Assembly: GCA_030146745.1 (NCBI GenBank)
Contig: JASLBD010000375.1
Coordinates: 1 to 7,112, forward strand
Length of the DNA: 7,112 nt
Source: Allosphingosinicella sp.
GTDB taxonomy: Bacteria; Pseudomonadota; Alphaproteobacteria; Sphingomonadales; Sphingomonadaceae
Direction of reading: 5' to 3'
Each line of letters starts with the position of its first letter. The first letter of the stretch is position 1. The notes under the pieces were generated by a model, which did no database searches, was not told the DNA's origin, and worked only from the letters and a program-made list of their open reading frames with translations. The position numbers and the translations under genes were made by a program. This document shows, piece after piece, positions 1-5,695 of this stretch.

Positions 1-128
1 TCGGCGTCGAGCACCTGCATCGAGCCTTTGACCAGTCTCTCCTCGGCGAGGAAGGAATCTTCCGCCCGGGCGATGACGTCGACCACGGCGTCGCCGATCG
101 CAAGCACGTCGAGGCGGATGTCGGTCAA
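1..128 (-). CDS. PfkB-family kinase, adenosine kinase-like, N-terminal fragment
   Basis: Only the first 42 codons lie in the window; the rest is beyond the left edge. The translation begins MTDIRLDVLAIGDAVVDVIA and continues through a VKGSMQVLD segment around residues 34-41. The DVLAIGDAVVDV strand and the KGSM motif are typical of the N-terminus of PfkB/ribokinase-superfamily kinases, especially the alphaproteobacterial proteins annotated as adenosine kinase, which phosphorylate adenosine to AMP in the cytoplasm. The start chosen is TTG (complement of 126-128). It is the only plausible start that puts a short polar stretch before the conserved strand; a CTG four codons upstream is the alternative, and an in-frame TAG closes the frame further upstream. 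No clear Shine-Dalgarno sequence precedes it. The gene is divergent from the transporter at 240. Substrate specificity cannot be judged from 42 residues, so another PfkB sugar kinase is possible. Confidence 0.75.
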   Translation of the reverse strand, partial: MTDIRLDVLAIGDAVVDVIARAEDSFLAEERLVKGSMQVLDA

Positions 129-199
129 GGCGGCTCGCAGCTTTCGTGATCTGGACCAGGGAAGGGCCGCCTAGATGACGGGAGAATGGCTCGACGGAA

Positions 200-237
200 A
201 GCCCTTTTTGAAGGCTCCGAAAGCCGTTAGGCACGGC
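200..237 (+). promoter_or_regulatory. Overlapping hairpins upstream of the transporter start
   Basis: Three small stems can be drawn in the last 40 bases before the ATG at 240. Stem A pairs 200-203 with 213-216 and, past one bulged base, 205-206 with 211-212. Stem B pairs 213-216 with 222-225 around a five-base loop. Stem C pairs GCCGT at 223-227 with ACGGC at 233-237. B excludes both A and C, and C ends two bases before the start codon, where a ribosome would bind. No Shine-Dalgarno sequence is visible. The pairings are seen in the sequence. That they regulate translation is inference, and none matches a preQ1 riboswitch consensus that I know. Confidence 0.25.
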
Positions 238-239
238 CT

Positions 240-950
240 ATGACCACAGAAGTCCCAGCCGCCGCGGCCGCCTCCGCCTCCGCCGCCTCCTCGAGCGGAG
301 CGAGGGGAGGGGGCATTTCGCGCTCGCTTTTCGCTTACGCGATCTTCTACGGCGGCATGGTCTGCATCGCCGGAGTCCTGGCCAACAAGCAGGTCGCGCT
401 CGGACCGCTCGGCGTCGAGGCCGGCATTTTCGCCTTCCTGCTCCTGGTCGTGGCCTCGAGCGCGGTCGCCGAGCTGTTCGGGCGGGAGACGGCGAACCGG
501 CTCGTCCTGATCGGCTTCGCGCCTCTCATCTTCTCGATCCTGCTCGCCATCTTCGTCCTTGCGTTGCCCGCCGCGGACGACATGCCGCCGGACCGTCTCG
601 CGGCCTTCGACACGATCATGAAGGGCACCCCGCGCATCTGGATCGCGGGGATCATCGCCTACGGGGTCTCGCAATTCCTCAACGTCACCATCTTCAGCGC
701 TCTGCGCGGCAAGGGGGAGGGGCGGGTGGTATGGCTGAGGGCGGGCATCGCCGCGGTGCTTTCGCAGATCGTCGACACCCTGCTGTTCATCACCATATCC
801 TTCTACGGCCTGTTCCCGATCGGCGACCTTCTGGTCGGCCAGATGCTCGCCAAGGTGGTGCTTTCCATCGTCCTCGTGCCGCCGCTCGTCTCGCTCGCCG
901 TGGCCTTCGGGCGGCACCTCGACGGGCCTCGCGCCGCCAACCAAGCTTGA
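240..950 (+). CDS. yhhQ: YhhQ-type queuosine precursor transporter (VUT family)
   Basis: A 236-residue inner-membrane protein of the DUF165/YhhQ family. The E. coli member takes up the queuosine precursors preQ0 and preQ1 for tRNA modification. After an Ala/Ser/Gly-rich tail (residues 7-25), about six hydrophobic segments can be seen near residues 28-47, 58-77, 88-110, 133-152, 168-190 and 198-224. Family-like features include acidic residues beside a membrane segment (AELFGRE, 77-83), the YGVSQFLNV segment (141-149), which parallels YALGQILDV of E. coli YhhQ, and SQIVDTLLF (175-183), which parallels its SDTLAFF region. The ATG at 240 lacks a Shine-Dalgarno sequence, and the Ala-rich tail is not family-conserved, so a later start before helix 1 cannot be excluded, though no good one is visible. 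The gene stands alone, divergent from the kinase and 166 bases ahead of the receptor. Assignment to the family is firm; the exact precursor transported is inferred. Confidence 0.85.
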   Translation: MTTEVPAAAAASASAASSSGARGGGISRSLFAYAIFYGGMVCIAGVLANKQVALGPLGVEAGIFAFLLLVVASSAVAELFGRETANRLVLIGFAPLIFSILLAIFVLALPAADDMPPDRLAAFDTIMKGTPRIWIAGIIAYGVSQFLNVTIFSALRGKGEGRVVWLRAGIAAVLSQIVDTLLFITISFYGLFPIGDLLVGQMLAKVVLSIVLVPPLVSLAVAFGRHLDGPRAANQA

Positions 951-981
951 TTTGTTCCGCGAGCGTAATCAGATACTTAGC

Positions 982-1000
982 CAGCGGTGCGGCATCGCTG
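982..1000 (+). terminator. Possible weak terminator hairpin after the transporter gene
   Basis: An 8-bp stem (982-989 with 993-1000, one G-T pair) closes on the three-base loop CGG, 31 bases after the transporter stop. A run of six T occurs at 1015-1020, but 14 bases separate it from the stem, so this is not a textbook intrinsic terminator. Confidence 0.25.
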
Positions 1001-1035
1001 CAACCCCCGATGACTTTTTTGCCGGGGGGCGCGGT

Positions 1036-1069
1036 TTGAGTCTTCGAATCGTCCCATTGGGGCTATAGC
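1036..1069 (+). promoter_or_regulatory. Candidate promoter for the TonB-dependent receptor
   Basis: A TATAGC element (1064-1069) lies 47 bases before the receptor start, with TTGAGT at 1036-1041. The 22-base spacer is too long for a standard sigma-70 promoter; a poorer -35 (CTTCGA, 1042-1047) would give 16 bases. This is the best -10-like sequence in the 951-1116 gap, but the assignment is tentative. Confidence 0.25.
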
Positions 1070-1116
1070 AGGCGCCGGGAACGAGGCGATTCTGCCTCCG
1101 AGGGGAATTAGCTACC

Positions 1117-3618
1117 ATGAAGAAGCTCTCGCTGCTTTGGGCGACCACGGCGCTCGTCATGCCGGTAACGGCTTTCGCTCAGTCCACCGGTTCGGTGGAC
1201 TTCGAAGAGGAAACGATCGTCGTCACCGGCACCCGGCAGGCCGAGGTGGTCGGCGTCACCGTGCCCGACACCAGCAAGGCCAAGGCCGTGCTCACCGACG
1301 AGTTCATCCAGCGCCAGACGCCGGGCCAGACGATCAACGACACGATCAACTACCTCCCGGGAGTCAGCTTCCAGAACAACGATCCGTTCGGCTCGTCCGG
1401 CGGCACGCTCACCATCCGCGGCTTCGATTCGACCCGCATCTCGCAGACTTTCGACGGCGTTCCGCTCAACGATTCGGGCAATTACGCGCTCTATTCGAAC
1501 CAGCAGCTCGATCCGGAGCTGATCGAGCAGGTCAACGTCAATCTCGGCTCCACCGACGTCGACAGCCCCACCGCCGCCGCCACCGGCAGCACCGTCAACT
1601 ACCGCACCCGCACTCCCTTCCGGGATTTCGGGGCGCGGCTCCAGGGTTCGATGGGCAGCTACGATTTCTTCCGGGTGTTCGGAGTTATCGACACCGGCGA
1701 GATCACGTCCTTCGGTACCCGCGCGTTCGTCGCGGCGAGCGCGGCCTCCAACGACGCCGTCTACGGCAATCGCGGGCAGATCGATAAAAAGCAGTATAAT
1801 GCGCGGATCTACCAGCCGCTCGGCTCGGGCGGCGATTTCGTCTCGATCGCCGGCCACTTCAACAAGAACCGCAACAACTTCCAGGGTTCCGTCGGCCTGC
1901 GCCTGGATCGCGATCCCTCGGGAGGGTTCCCGGAAAACGAGGCGGAAGCCGATTACACCATCGCCCGCTGCCAGATCGACACTCCTCAGCCCGGGGTCCG
2001 TGACACCCCGAACGCGTGCGGCACCGACTTTTCCGAGCGTTATAATCCCTCGGATACGGGCAACATCCGAATGCAGTCGCGCTTCACGCTCGCCGACGGC
2101 CTCATCCTGACCATCGATCCGAGCATGCAGTTCGTTTCCGCGAACGGCGGCGGCACGGTCAACGGCGAGGAAGGACTTCGGGACGTCGACCCGCGGCCGG
2201 GCGCCTTCGTTTCCAACCAGACCGGTTTCCTGGGCGGCCGCCCCTATTTCGGCCGCGACATCAACGGCGACGGCGACACACTGGATACCGTCAGCGTCCT
2301 CTCGCCCAGCCAGACCAAGACCCGCCGCCGGGGCGTGATCGCGTCGCTGCGCTACGACATCAACGAAAGCCACAGCGCCCGCATCGCCTACAGCTACGAC
2401 CGGGCGCGGCACCGGCAGACCGGCCAGGTCGGATTTCTGGGTGTGAACGGCGAGCCGTTCGACGTCTTTCCGGTCAACGATCCGGCCGCGGACCGCAACG
2501 GCAACGTCCTTCAGAAGCGCGATCGCCTCTCCTTCGCGATCCTCCACCAGATTTCGGGCGAGTATCGCGGCGAGTTCATGGACGACCGGCTCGTGGTTAC
2601 CGCCGGCGTGCGAGCGCCGTTCTTCACCCGCGACCTCAATAATTTCTGCTTCACCTCCAGCGCCACCGGCTTCGTCGAGTGTTTCGGGAGCAACGCCGCC
2701 GGCGAGCAGGCCTACGCAACTGCAAATCCGAATATCCAGGGGCCGCAGCAGCGCAAGCTGAAGTACAACGCGATCCTTCCGAACGTCGGCTTCGTCTTCG
2801 ATATCACCCAGCAGCTCAGCACGTTCGCAAACTATTCGCGCGGGCTTCAGGTGCCGGGGACGGACAACCTCTACAACAGCTTCTTCTTCGCCCCGGGCAC
2901 GGCCTCGGCCCGCCCCCGGCCGGAGAAGAGCGACAATTTCGATGTCGGCCTGCGCTACCGTTCGGGTTCGCTTATCGCCCAGGCCAGCGGCTGGTACACC
3001 AAGTTCACCGATCGTCTGGCCTCGGCCTACGATCCGGAAACGGACCGCACACTCTACCGCAACCTCGGCACGGTCGACAAATACGGCATCGATGGCAGCG
3101 TCGCCTACGAAGTCATTCCGCAGCAGCTGCAATTCTACGTTTTCGGCTCGTATCTCTGGTCGAACATCCGCGACAACGTCCAGGAGGATATCGTCAACGG
3201 CGTGCCGACCTTCCAGCCCACCAAGGGCAAGCGGGAAGGCGGCGCTCCGGTCTACACCTTCGGCGGCCGGGTCCAAGGCCGTCTGGGACCGGTCGAGATC
3301 GGCGTGCAGGCGAAGCGCACGGGACCGCGTTTCGTCAACGACGTGAACCTGCCGATCGTCCAGACCGTCGGCGGCGTGGCGAACACGGTCGTCTATCCGG
3401 CCAAGACTCCGGCCTATACCGTCGTCGATCTCGACGTCCGGGTGCCGCTGGACTTCCTCGGAGCCAATGAGAAGACCTGGTTCCAGCTCAACGTGTCGAA
3501 CCTGTTCGACAAGCTCTATGTCGGCGGATTCACCGCCAACCTTCCTGCCAACCGGGTCCCGTTCGCCCAGATCGGCGCTCCGCGCGCGATCATCGGGACG
3601 CTCGTCGTCGGTTTCTGA
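1117..3618 (+). CDS. TonB-dependent outer-membrane receptor
   Basis: An 833-residue outer-membrane receptor for energised uptake of a scarce nutrient. The signal peptide (1-21) has a KK start, a hydrophobic core and an AFA site cleaved before Gln22. A TonB box, ETIVVTG (32-38), follows. The plug spans about residues 50-165 and contains a TIRGFDSTRISQTFDGVPLN run (99-118) and IEQVNVNLG (136-144). The rest is barrel, with an N(L)FDKLY motif near the end and a final strand closing on Phe833, the usual outer-membrane insertion signal. A DINGDGDTLD segment (381-390) and two closely spaced cysteine pairs (285/301 and 511/522) probably lie in extracellular loops. An AGGGGA ribosome-binding site at 1101-1106 supports the ATG. 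The gene is monocistronic, bounded by the terminator at 3631. The substrate is unknown: no siderophore, cobalamin or sugar gene is adjacent, and no cobalamin riboswitch fits in the 166-base leader. Confidence 0.95.
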   Translation: MKKLSLLWATTALVMPVTAFAQSTGSVDFEEETIVVTGTRQAEVVGVTVPDTSKAKAVLTDEFIQRQTPGQTINDTINYLPGVSFQNNDPFGSSGGTLTIRGFDSTRISQTFDGVPLNDSGNYALYSNQQLDPELIEQVNVNLGSTDVDSPTAAATGSTVNYRTRTPFRDFGARLQGSMGSYDFFRVFGVIDTGEITSFGTRAFVAASAASNDAVYGNRGQIDKKQYNARIYQPLGSGGDFVSIAGHFNKNRNNFQGSVGLRLDRDPSGGFPENEAEADYTIARCQIDTPQPGVRDTPNACGTDFSERYNPSDTGNIRMQSRFTLADGLILTIDPSMQFVSANGGGTVNGEEGLRDVDPRPGAFVSNQTGFLGGRPYFGRDINGDGDTLDTVSVLSPSQTKTRRRGVIASLRYDINESHSARIAYSYDRARHRQTGQVGFLGVNGEPFDVFPVNDPAADRNGNVLQKRDRLSFAILHQISGEYRGEFMDDRLVVTAGVRAPFFTRDLNNFCFTSSATGFVECFGSNAAGEQAYATANPNIQGPQQRKLKYNAILPNVGFVFDITQQLSTFANYSRGLQVPGTDNLYNSFFFAPGTASARPRPEKSDNFDVGLRYRSGSLIAQASGWYTKFTDRLASAYDPETDRTLYRNLGTVDKYGIDGSVAYEVIPQQLQFYVFGSYLWSNIRDNVQEDIVNGVPTFQPTKGKREGGAPVYTFGGRVQGRLGPVEIGVQAKRTGPRFVNDVNLPIVQTVGGVANTVVYPAKTPAYTVVDLDVRVPLDFLGANEKTWFQLNVSNLFDKLYVGGFTANLPANRVPFAQIGAPRAIIGTLVVGF

Positions 3619-3630
3619 TCGAGGCCCTCA

Positions 3631-3670
3631 AAAAAAACCGCCGCGGCAGCGATGCCGCGGCGGTTTTTTT
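3631..3670. terminator. Strong bidirectional intrinsic terminator
   Basis: An 18-bp perfectly complementary arm pair (3631-3648 and 3653-3670) encloses the tetraloop GCGA, a GNRA-type loop. The core is GC-only apart from the pair next to the loop; the outer part is A7 on the left and T7 on the right. Read rightward it follows the receptor stop by 12 bases. Read leftward it presents the same GC stem plus U-tract, 18 bases after the stop of the convergent lipoprotein gene. It should therefore end transcripts from both sides. Confidence 0.95.
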
Positions 3671-3688
3671 GTGCCCGCGAGGCCGAAG

Positions 3689-4042
3689 TCAGGCCCGGCG
3701 GCGCTTCTTCGGCGGCCCTTCGGAGTGGGTGATGCTCCGGATCGGACAGCGGAATCCCTCCGCCCGGATGGCGCCGTAGCGGTCGAGCTGGTCCGCGCCC
3801 GAAGTCTCGAACCCGAGCGTCGTGGCGCTGTGGATTCGGCACGGCCCCATCGTGCTCACCAGGAACCAGGCGCCGCTGGGGCCGCGCAGGTAGAGCTGTT
3901 CCGGGGCCGCGGCGACCCATTCGATGATGCCGTCGCGCTTGACGAACGGGATCACGGCCTCCTCGCCAATTTGCGGGGCCCGGGCCGAGGCGCAACCGCT
4001 CAGCACGATCAATGACAGGATCAGGTTTTTCGGCAGACGCAT
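3689..4042 (-). CDS. DUF6491-like small lipoprotein
   Basis: A 117-residue probable lipoprotein. Residues 1-16 form a type II signal sequence ending in the lipobox LSGC, with the acylated cysteine at position 17. Ala-Ser follows, with no Asp at +2, so outer-membrane sorting is expected by the E. coli rule. The mature part has the pattern I associate with DUF6491 proteins of sphingomonads: an IPF segment (31-33), an aromatic strand (GAWFLV, 57-62), a cysteine (68), a GFET/LDRYGAI region (77-92), a second cysteine (99) and a basic tail PPKKRRRA. The two cysteines could form a periplasmic disulfide. An ACCTCC/GGAGGT ribosome-binding site (4048-4053) sits five bases from the ATG and fixes the start. 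No biochemical role is known to me for this family. The gene is convergent with the receptor, sharing its terminator, and divergent from the cytidylyltransferase. Confidence 0.85.
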   Translation of the reverse strand: MRLPKNLILSLIVLSGCASARAPQIGEEAVIPFVKRDGIIEWVAAAPEQLYLRGPSGAWFLVSTMGPCRIHSATTLGFETSGADQLDRYGAIRAEGFRCPIRSITHSEGPPKKRRRA

Positions 4043-4172
4043 CCTACACCTCCATCCTCGAAGGTAGGCGCCCGATCCCCGCTTCGCCAGACCTGCCGTA
4101 CCGTCCCGCCGGTCAGATATCGCATTTTCGCTTCAAACCGGCTCCAACCGCCGGTCCGCATGAGGGCCGGAT

Positions 4173-4211
4173 GCGGCCATTCAGGCGTTGCTGGACGCGG
4201 CGCGGCCATTC
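4173..4211 (+). repeat. 10-bp direct repeat in the divergent intergenic region
   Basis: GCGGCCATTC occurs exactly at 4173-4182 and again at 4202-4211, 29 bases apart start to start. Both copies lie between the divergent lipoprotein and cytidylyltransferase genes (gap 4043-4295). They could be a paired binding site, but such a short GC-rich repeat may be chance. Confidence 0.3.
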
Positions 4212-4295
4212 GACTCTCGTCTGCAACGTCCACTCCTACTAAGACACGCCGATGGAAACCGACTTCGCCGCGTCCGCGACACTGGCGCCGACTCG

Positions 4296-5006
4296 ATGAA
4301 ATGCCTGATCATCGCGGCGGGGCAGGGGACTCGATTGCGCGGCATCGCCCCCTCCAAGCCTCTCGCCCGAGTGGCCGGCCGGCCGCTCATCGAACATGTC
4401 GTGGCAGCGGCGGTGGCCGGCGGAGCGACCGAATTCGTCGTCGTCACCGGCTACGAGCCCGAGCCTCTCGAGCTGTTCCTCGGCTCGCTCGCCGGCCGGA
4501 CCGGCCTGGCCATCGAGATCGTTCGCAACGAAGACTGGGCCCGTCCGAACGGAATTTCCGTCCTCGCCGCCGCGCCCCGGCTCGGCTCCGAATTCATCCT
4601 GCTCATGTCCGATCACCTCTTCGATCCGGAAATCCTGAGCGACATGATCGCCGCCGACCGCAAGGGCGCCGCTCTGACCCTCGCCGCCGATCAGGCCGTC
4701 GACAATCCGCTGCTCGACCTCGACGACGCGACCAAGATCGAGCTGGGGGAGGAGGGCCGGATCCGGCGCATCGGCAAGACCCTGCCGGATTACGACGCAA
4801 TCGACACCGGCATCTTCATCGCCACGCCCGAGCTTCTCGAAGCGCTTCGGGCCAGCCTCGCCGCCGGAGGCGCCGGGTCGCTCTCCGATGGCGTCCAGGC
4901 GCTGGCGGATTCGGGCCGGGCCTTCACCCGGGACACAGGCGGCCGCTGGTGGCTGGACGTCGACGACGAGGCCGCGTTCGCCAAGGCGGAGGCGGCGCTG
5001 GGTTAG
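4296..5006 (+). CDS. IPCT-like sugar/inositol-phosphate cytidylyltransferase
   Basis: A 236-residue cytoplasmic nucleotidyltransferase of the NTP_transferase fold. It opens with the nucleotide-binding signature AAGQGTRL (7-14) and SKPL (20-23). It then has NGIS (85-88), the metal-binding-type SDH (105-107), DDATKI (143-148), a GK pair (160-161), DTGIF (170-174) and WLDVD (219-223). The order and wording of these motifs match, from memory, the N-terminal domain of the Archaeoglobus bifunctional IPCT/DIPP synthase (GDH, EATKI, DTGFF, WMDVD). That domain joins CTP and inositol 1-phosphate to give CDP-inositol. The C-terminal CDP-alcohol phosphatidyltransferase domain of the archaeal fusion is absent. 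The ATG at 4296 starts exactly at the conserved strand; a TTG at 4188 would add 36 unconserved residues. No Shine-Dalgarno is seen. The substrate could instead be another phosphorylated polyol, sugar or choline; many relatives carry a phosphocholine-cytidylyltransferase label. Convergent with dgoA, 38 bases apart. Confidence 0.85.
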   Translation: MKCLIIAAGQGTRLRGIAPSKPLARVAGRPLIEHVVAAAVAGGATEFVVVTGYEPEPLELFLGSLAGRTGLAIEIVRNEDWARPNGISVLAAAPRLGSEFILLMSDHLFDPEILSDMIAADRKGAALTLAADQAVDNPLLDLDDATKIELGEEGRIRRIGKTLPDYDAIDTGIFIATPELLEALRASLAAGGAGSLSDGVQALADSGRAFTRDTGGRWWLDVDDEAAFAKAEAALG

Positions 5007-5015
5007 CATATCGAT

Positions 5016-5038
5016 CCTCCCCTGCATTGCAGGGGAGG
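5016..5038. repeat. Short perfect palindrome between convergent genes
   Basis: Two 11-base arms (5016-5026 and 5028-5038) are perfect inverted copies around one central base; an actual hairpin would open about three to five central bases. It fills most of the 38-base gap between the convergent cytidylyltransferase and dgoA genes. The CCTCCCC...GGGGAGG form resembles short palindromes that recur between genes in sphingomonad genomes. It may also act as a terminator for both genes, though no T-tract follows. Confidence 0.6.
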
Positions 5039-5044
5039 GGGATT

Positions 5045-5695
5045 CTAAGTTCCCTCGAGCGGCGAGAGGCCCCGCAACCCCTCGACATAGGCCCGCGCCT
5101 TCGCCGCCGTCTCCTGCGGCGACTGTCCCGGCTTGTAGAGGCCGGAGCCGAGGCCGAAGCCCTGGGCCCCTGCCTCGAGCCAGGGCCGCATGTTGCCGGG
5201 GCTGATTCCGCCGACGGCCAGCAAAGGCACGTCCCTGGGCAGCACCGCCCTCTGCGCCTTCACGACCGCCGGGGCCGCGCCCTCGGCCGGGAAGAGCTTC
5301 AGCCCCGTCGCCCCGGCGCGCAGCGCGGCGAAGGCCTCCGACGGCGTGAAGAAGCCGGGGAGCGAGACCAGGCCCGCCGCCACAGCCGCCTCGATTACCG
5401 GGGCGAAGGTGTTGGGCGAGACGATCACGCGGCCGCCGGCGTCGCTCACCCGCGCCACGTCGGAAGCTTCGAGCACGGTGCCCGCGCCGATCAGGGCGCT
5501 CTCCCCGAAGCGCCGCGCCAGCCGCTCGATGCTGGCGAAGGGGTCCGGCGAGTTGAGCGGTACCTCGATGATCCGGATGCCCGCTTCGAAGATCGCCTCG
5601 CCGATCGCTTCGGCCTCGGCGGGTTCGACCCCGCGGATGATCGCCACCAGCGCACATTCGCCCAGCCGGCGCCGGAGTTCTTCGCCAGGGTTCAT
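5045..5695 (-). CDS. dgoA: 2-dehydro-3-deoxy-6-phosphogalactonate aldolase
   Basis: A 216-residue class I aldolase of the KDPG/KDPGal family, a cytoplasmic (beta/alpha)8 enzyme. It splits 2-keto-3-deoxy-6-phosphogalactonate into pyruvate and glyceraldehyde 3-phosphate. The visible family features are IIRG (19-22, Arg21), IEVPLNSP (43-50) with the catalytic-type Glu44, GAGTVL (70-75), SPN (93-95), the Schiff-base lysine Lys133 in GLKLFP, AVGGISPGN (160-168) and GLGSGLY (181-187), the phosphate-binding end. The PLNSP and GLGSGLYKPGQS wording matches E. coli DgoA (PLNSP, GLGSDLYRAGQS) better than Eda, which favours the galactonate enzyme; the kinase in front agrees. The ATG overlaps the dgoK stop as ATGA, giving translational coupling. 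Length is normal for the family and all key residues are present. Confidence 0.93.
   Translation of the reverse strand: MNPGEELRRRLGECALVAIIRGVEPAEAEAIGEAIFEAGIRIIEVPLNSPDPFASIERLARRFGESALIGAGTVLEASDVARVSDAGGRVIVSPNTFAPVIEAAVAAGLVSLPGFFTPSEAFAALRAGATGLKLFPAEGAAPAVVKAQRAVLPRDVPLLAVGGISPGNMRPWLEAGAQGFGLGSGLYKPGQSPQETAAKARAYVEGLRGLSPLEGT

Noticed and set aside
200..239. A preQ1 riboswitch ahead of the transporter
   Set aside because: The leader does not show the preQ1-I stem-loop with its A-rich tail, nor a preQ1-II-like layout. Only unspecific small hairpins are present.
171..944. A 257-codon minus-strand frame opposite the transporter
   Set aside because: It is highly charged with a poly-Gly run, the antisense of an Ala-rich membrane protein; the plus frame has six membrane segments and family motifs.
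1003..1030. CCCCCG...CGGGGG inverted repeat as a terminator after the transporter gene
   Set aside because: The T-run lies in the loop, not after the stem, so it would not act as an intrinsic terminator; the match may be accidental.
951..1116. A cobalamin or other large riboswitch ahead of the receptor
   Set aside because: The gap is only 166 bases and I see no cobalamin-box-like sequence or conserved riboswitch core.
1108..3276. A 722-codon open frame antisense to the TonB-dependent receptor
   Set aside because: It is rich in Arg, Ala, Val, Asp and Glu with no recognisable domain, and mirrors the GC-biased codon positions of the receptor, which has signal peptide, plug and barrel. It is a compositional shadow.
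4021..4233. A 70-codon minus-strand frame upstream of the lipoprotein gene
   Set aside because: It has no recognisable domain, overlaps the start and ribosome-binding site of the well-supported lipoprotein gene in another frame, and covers a likely promoter region.
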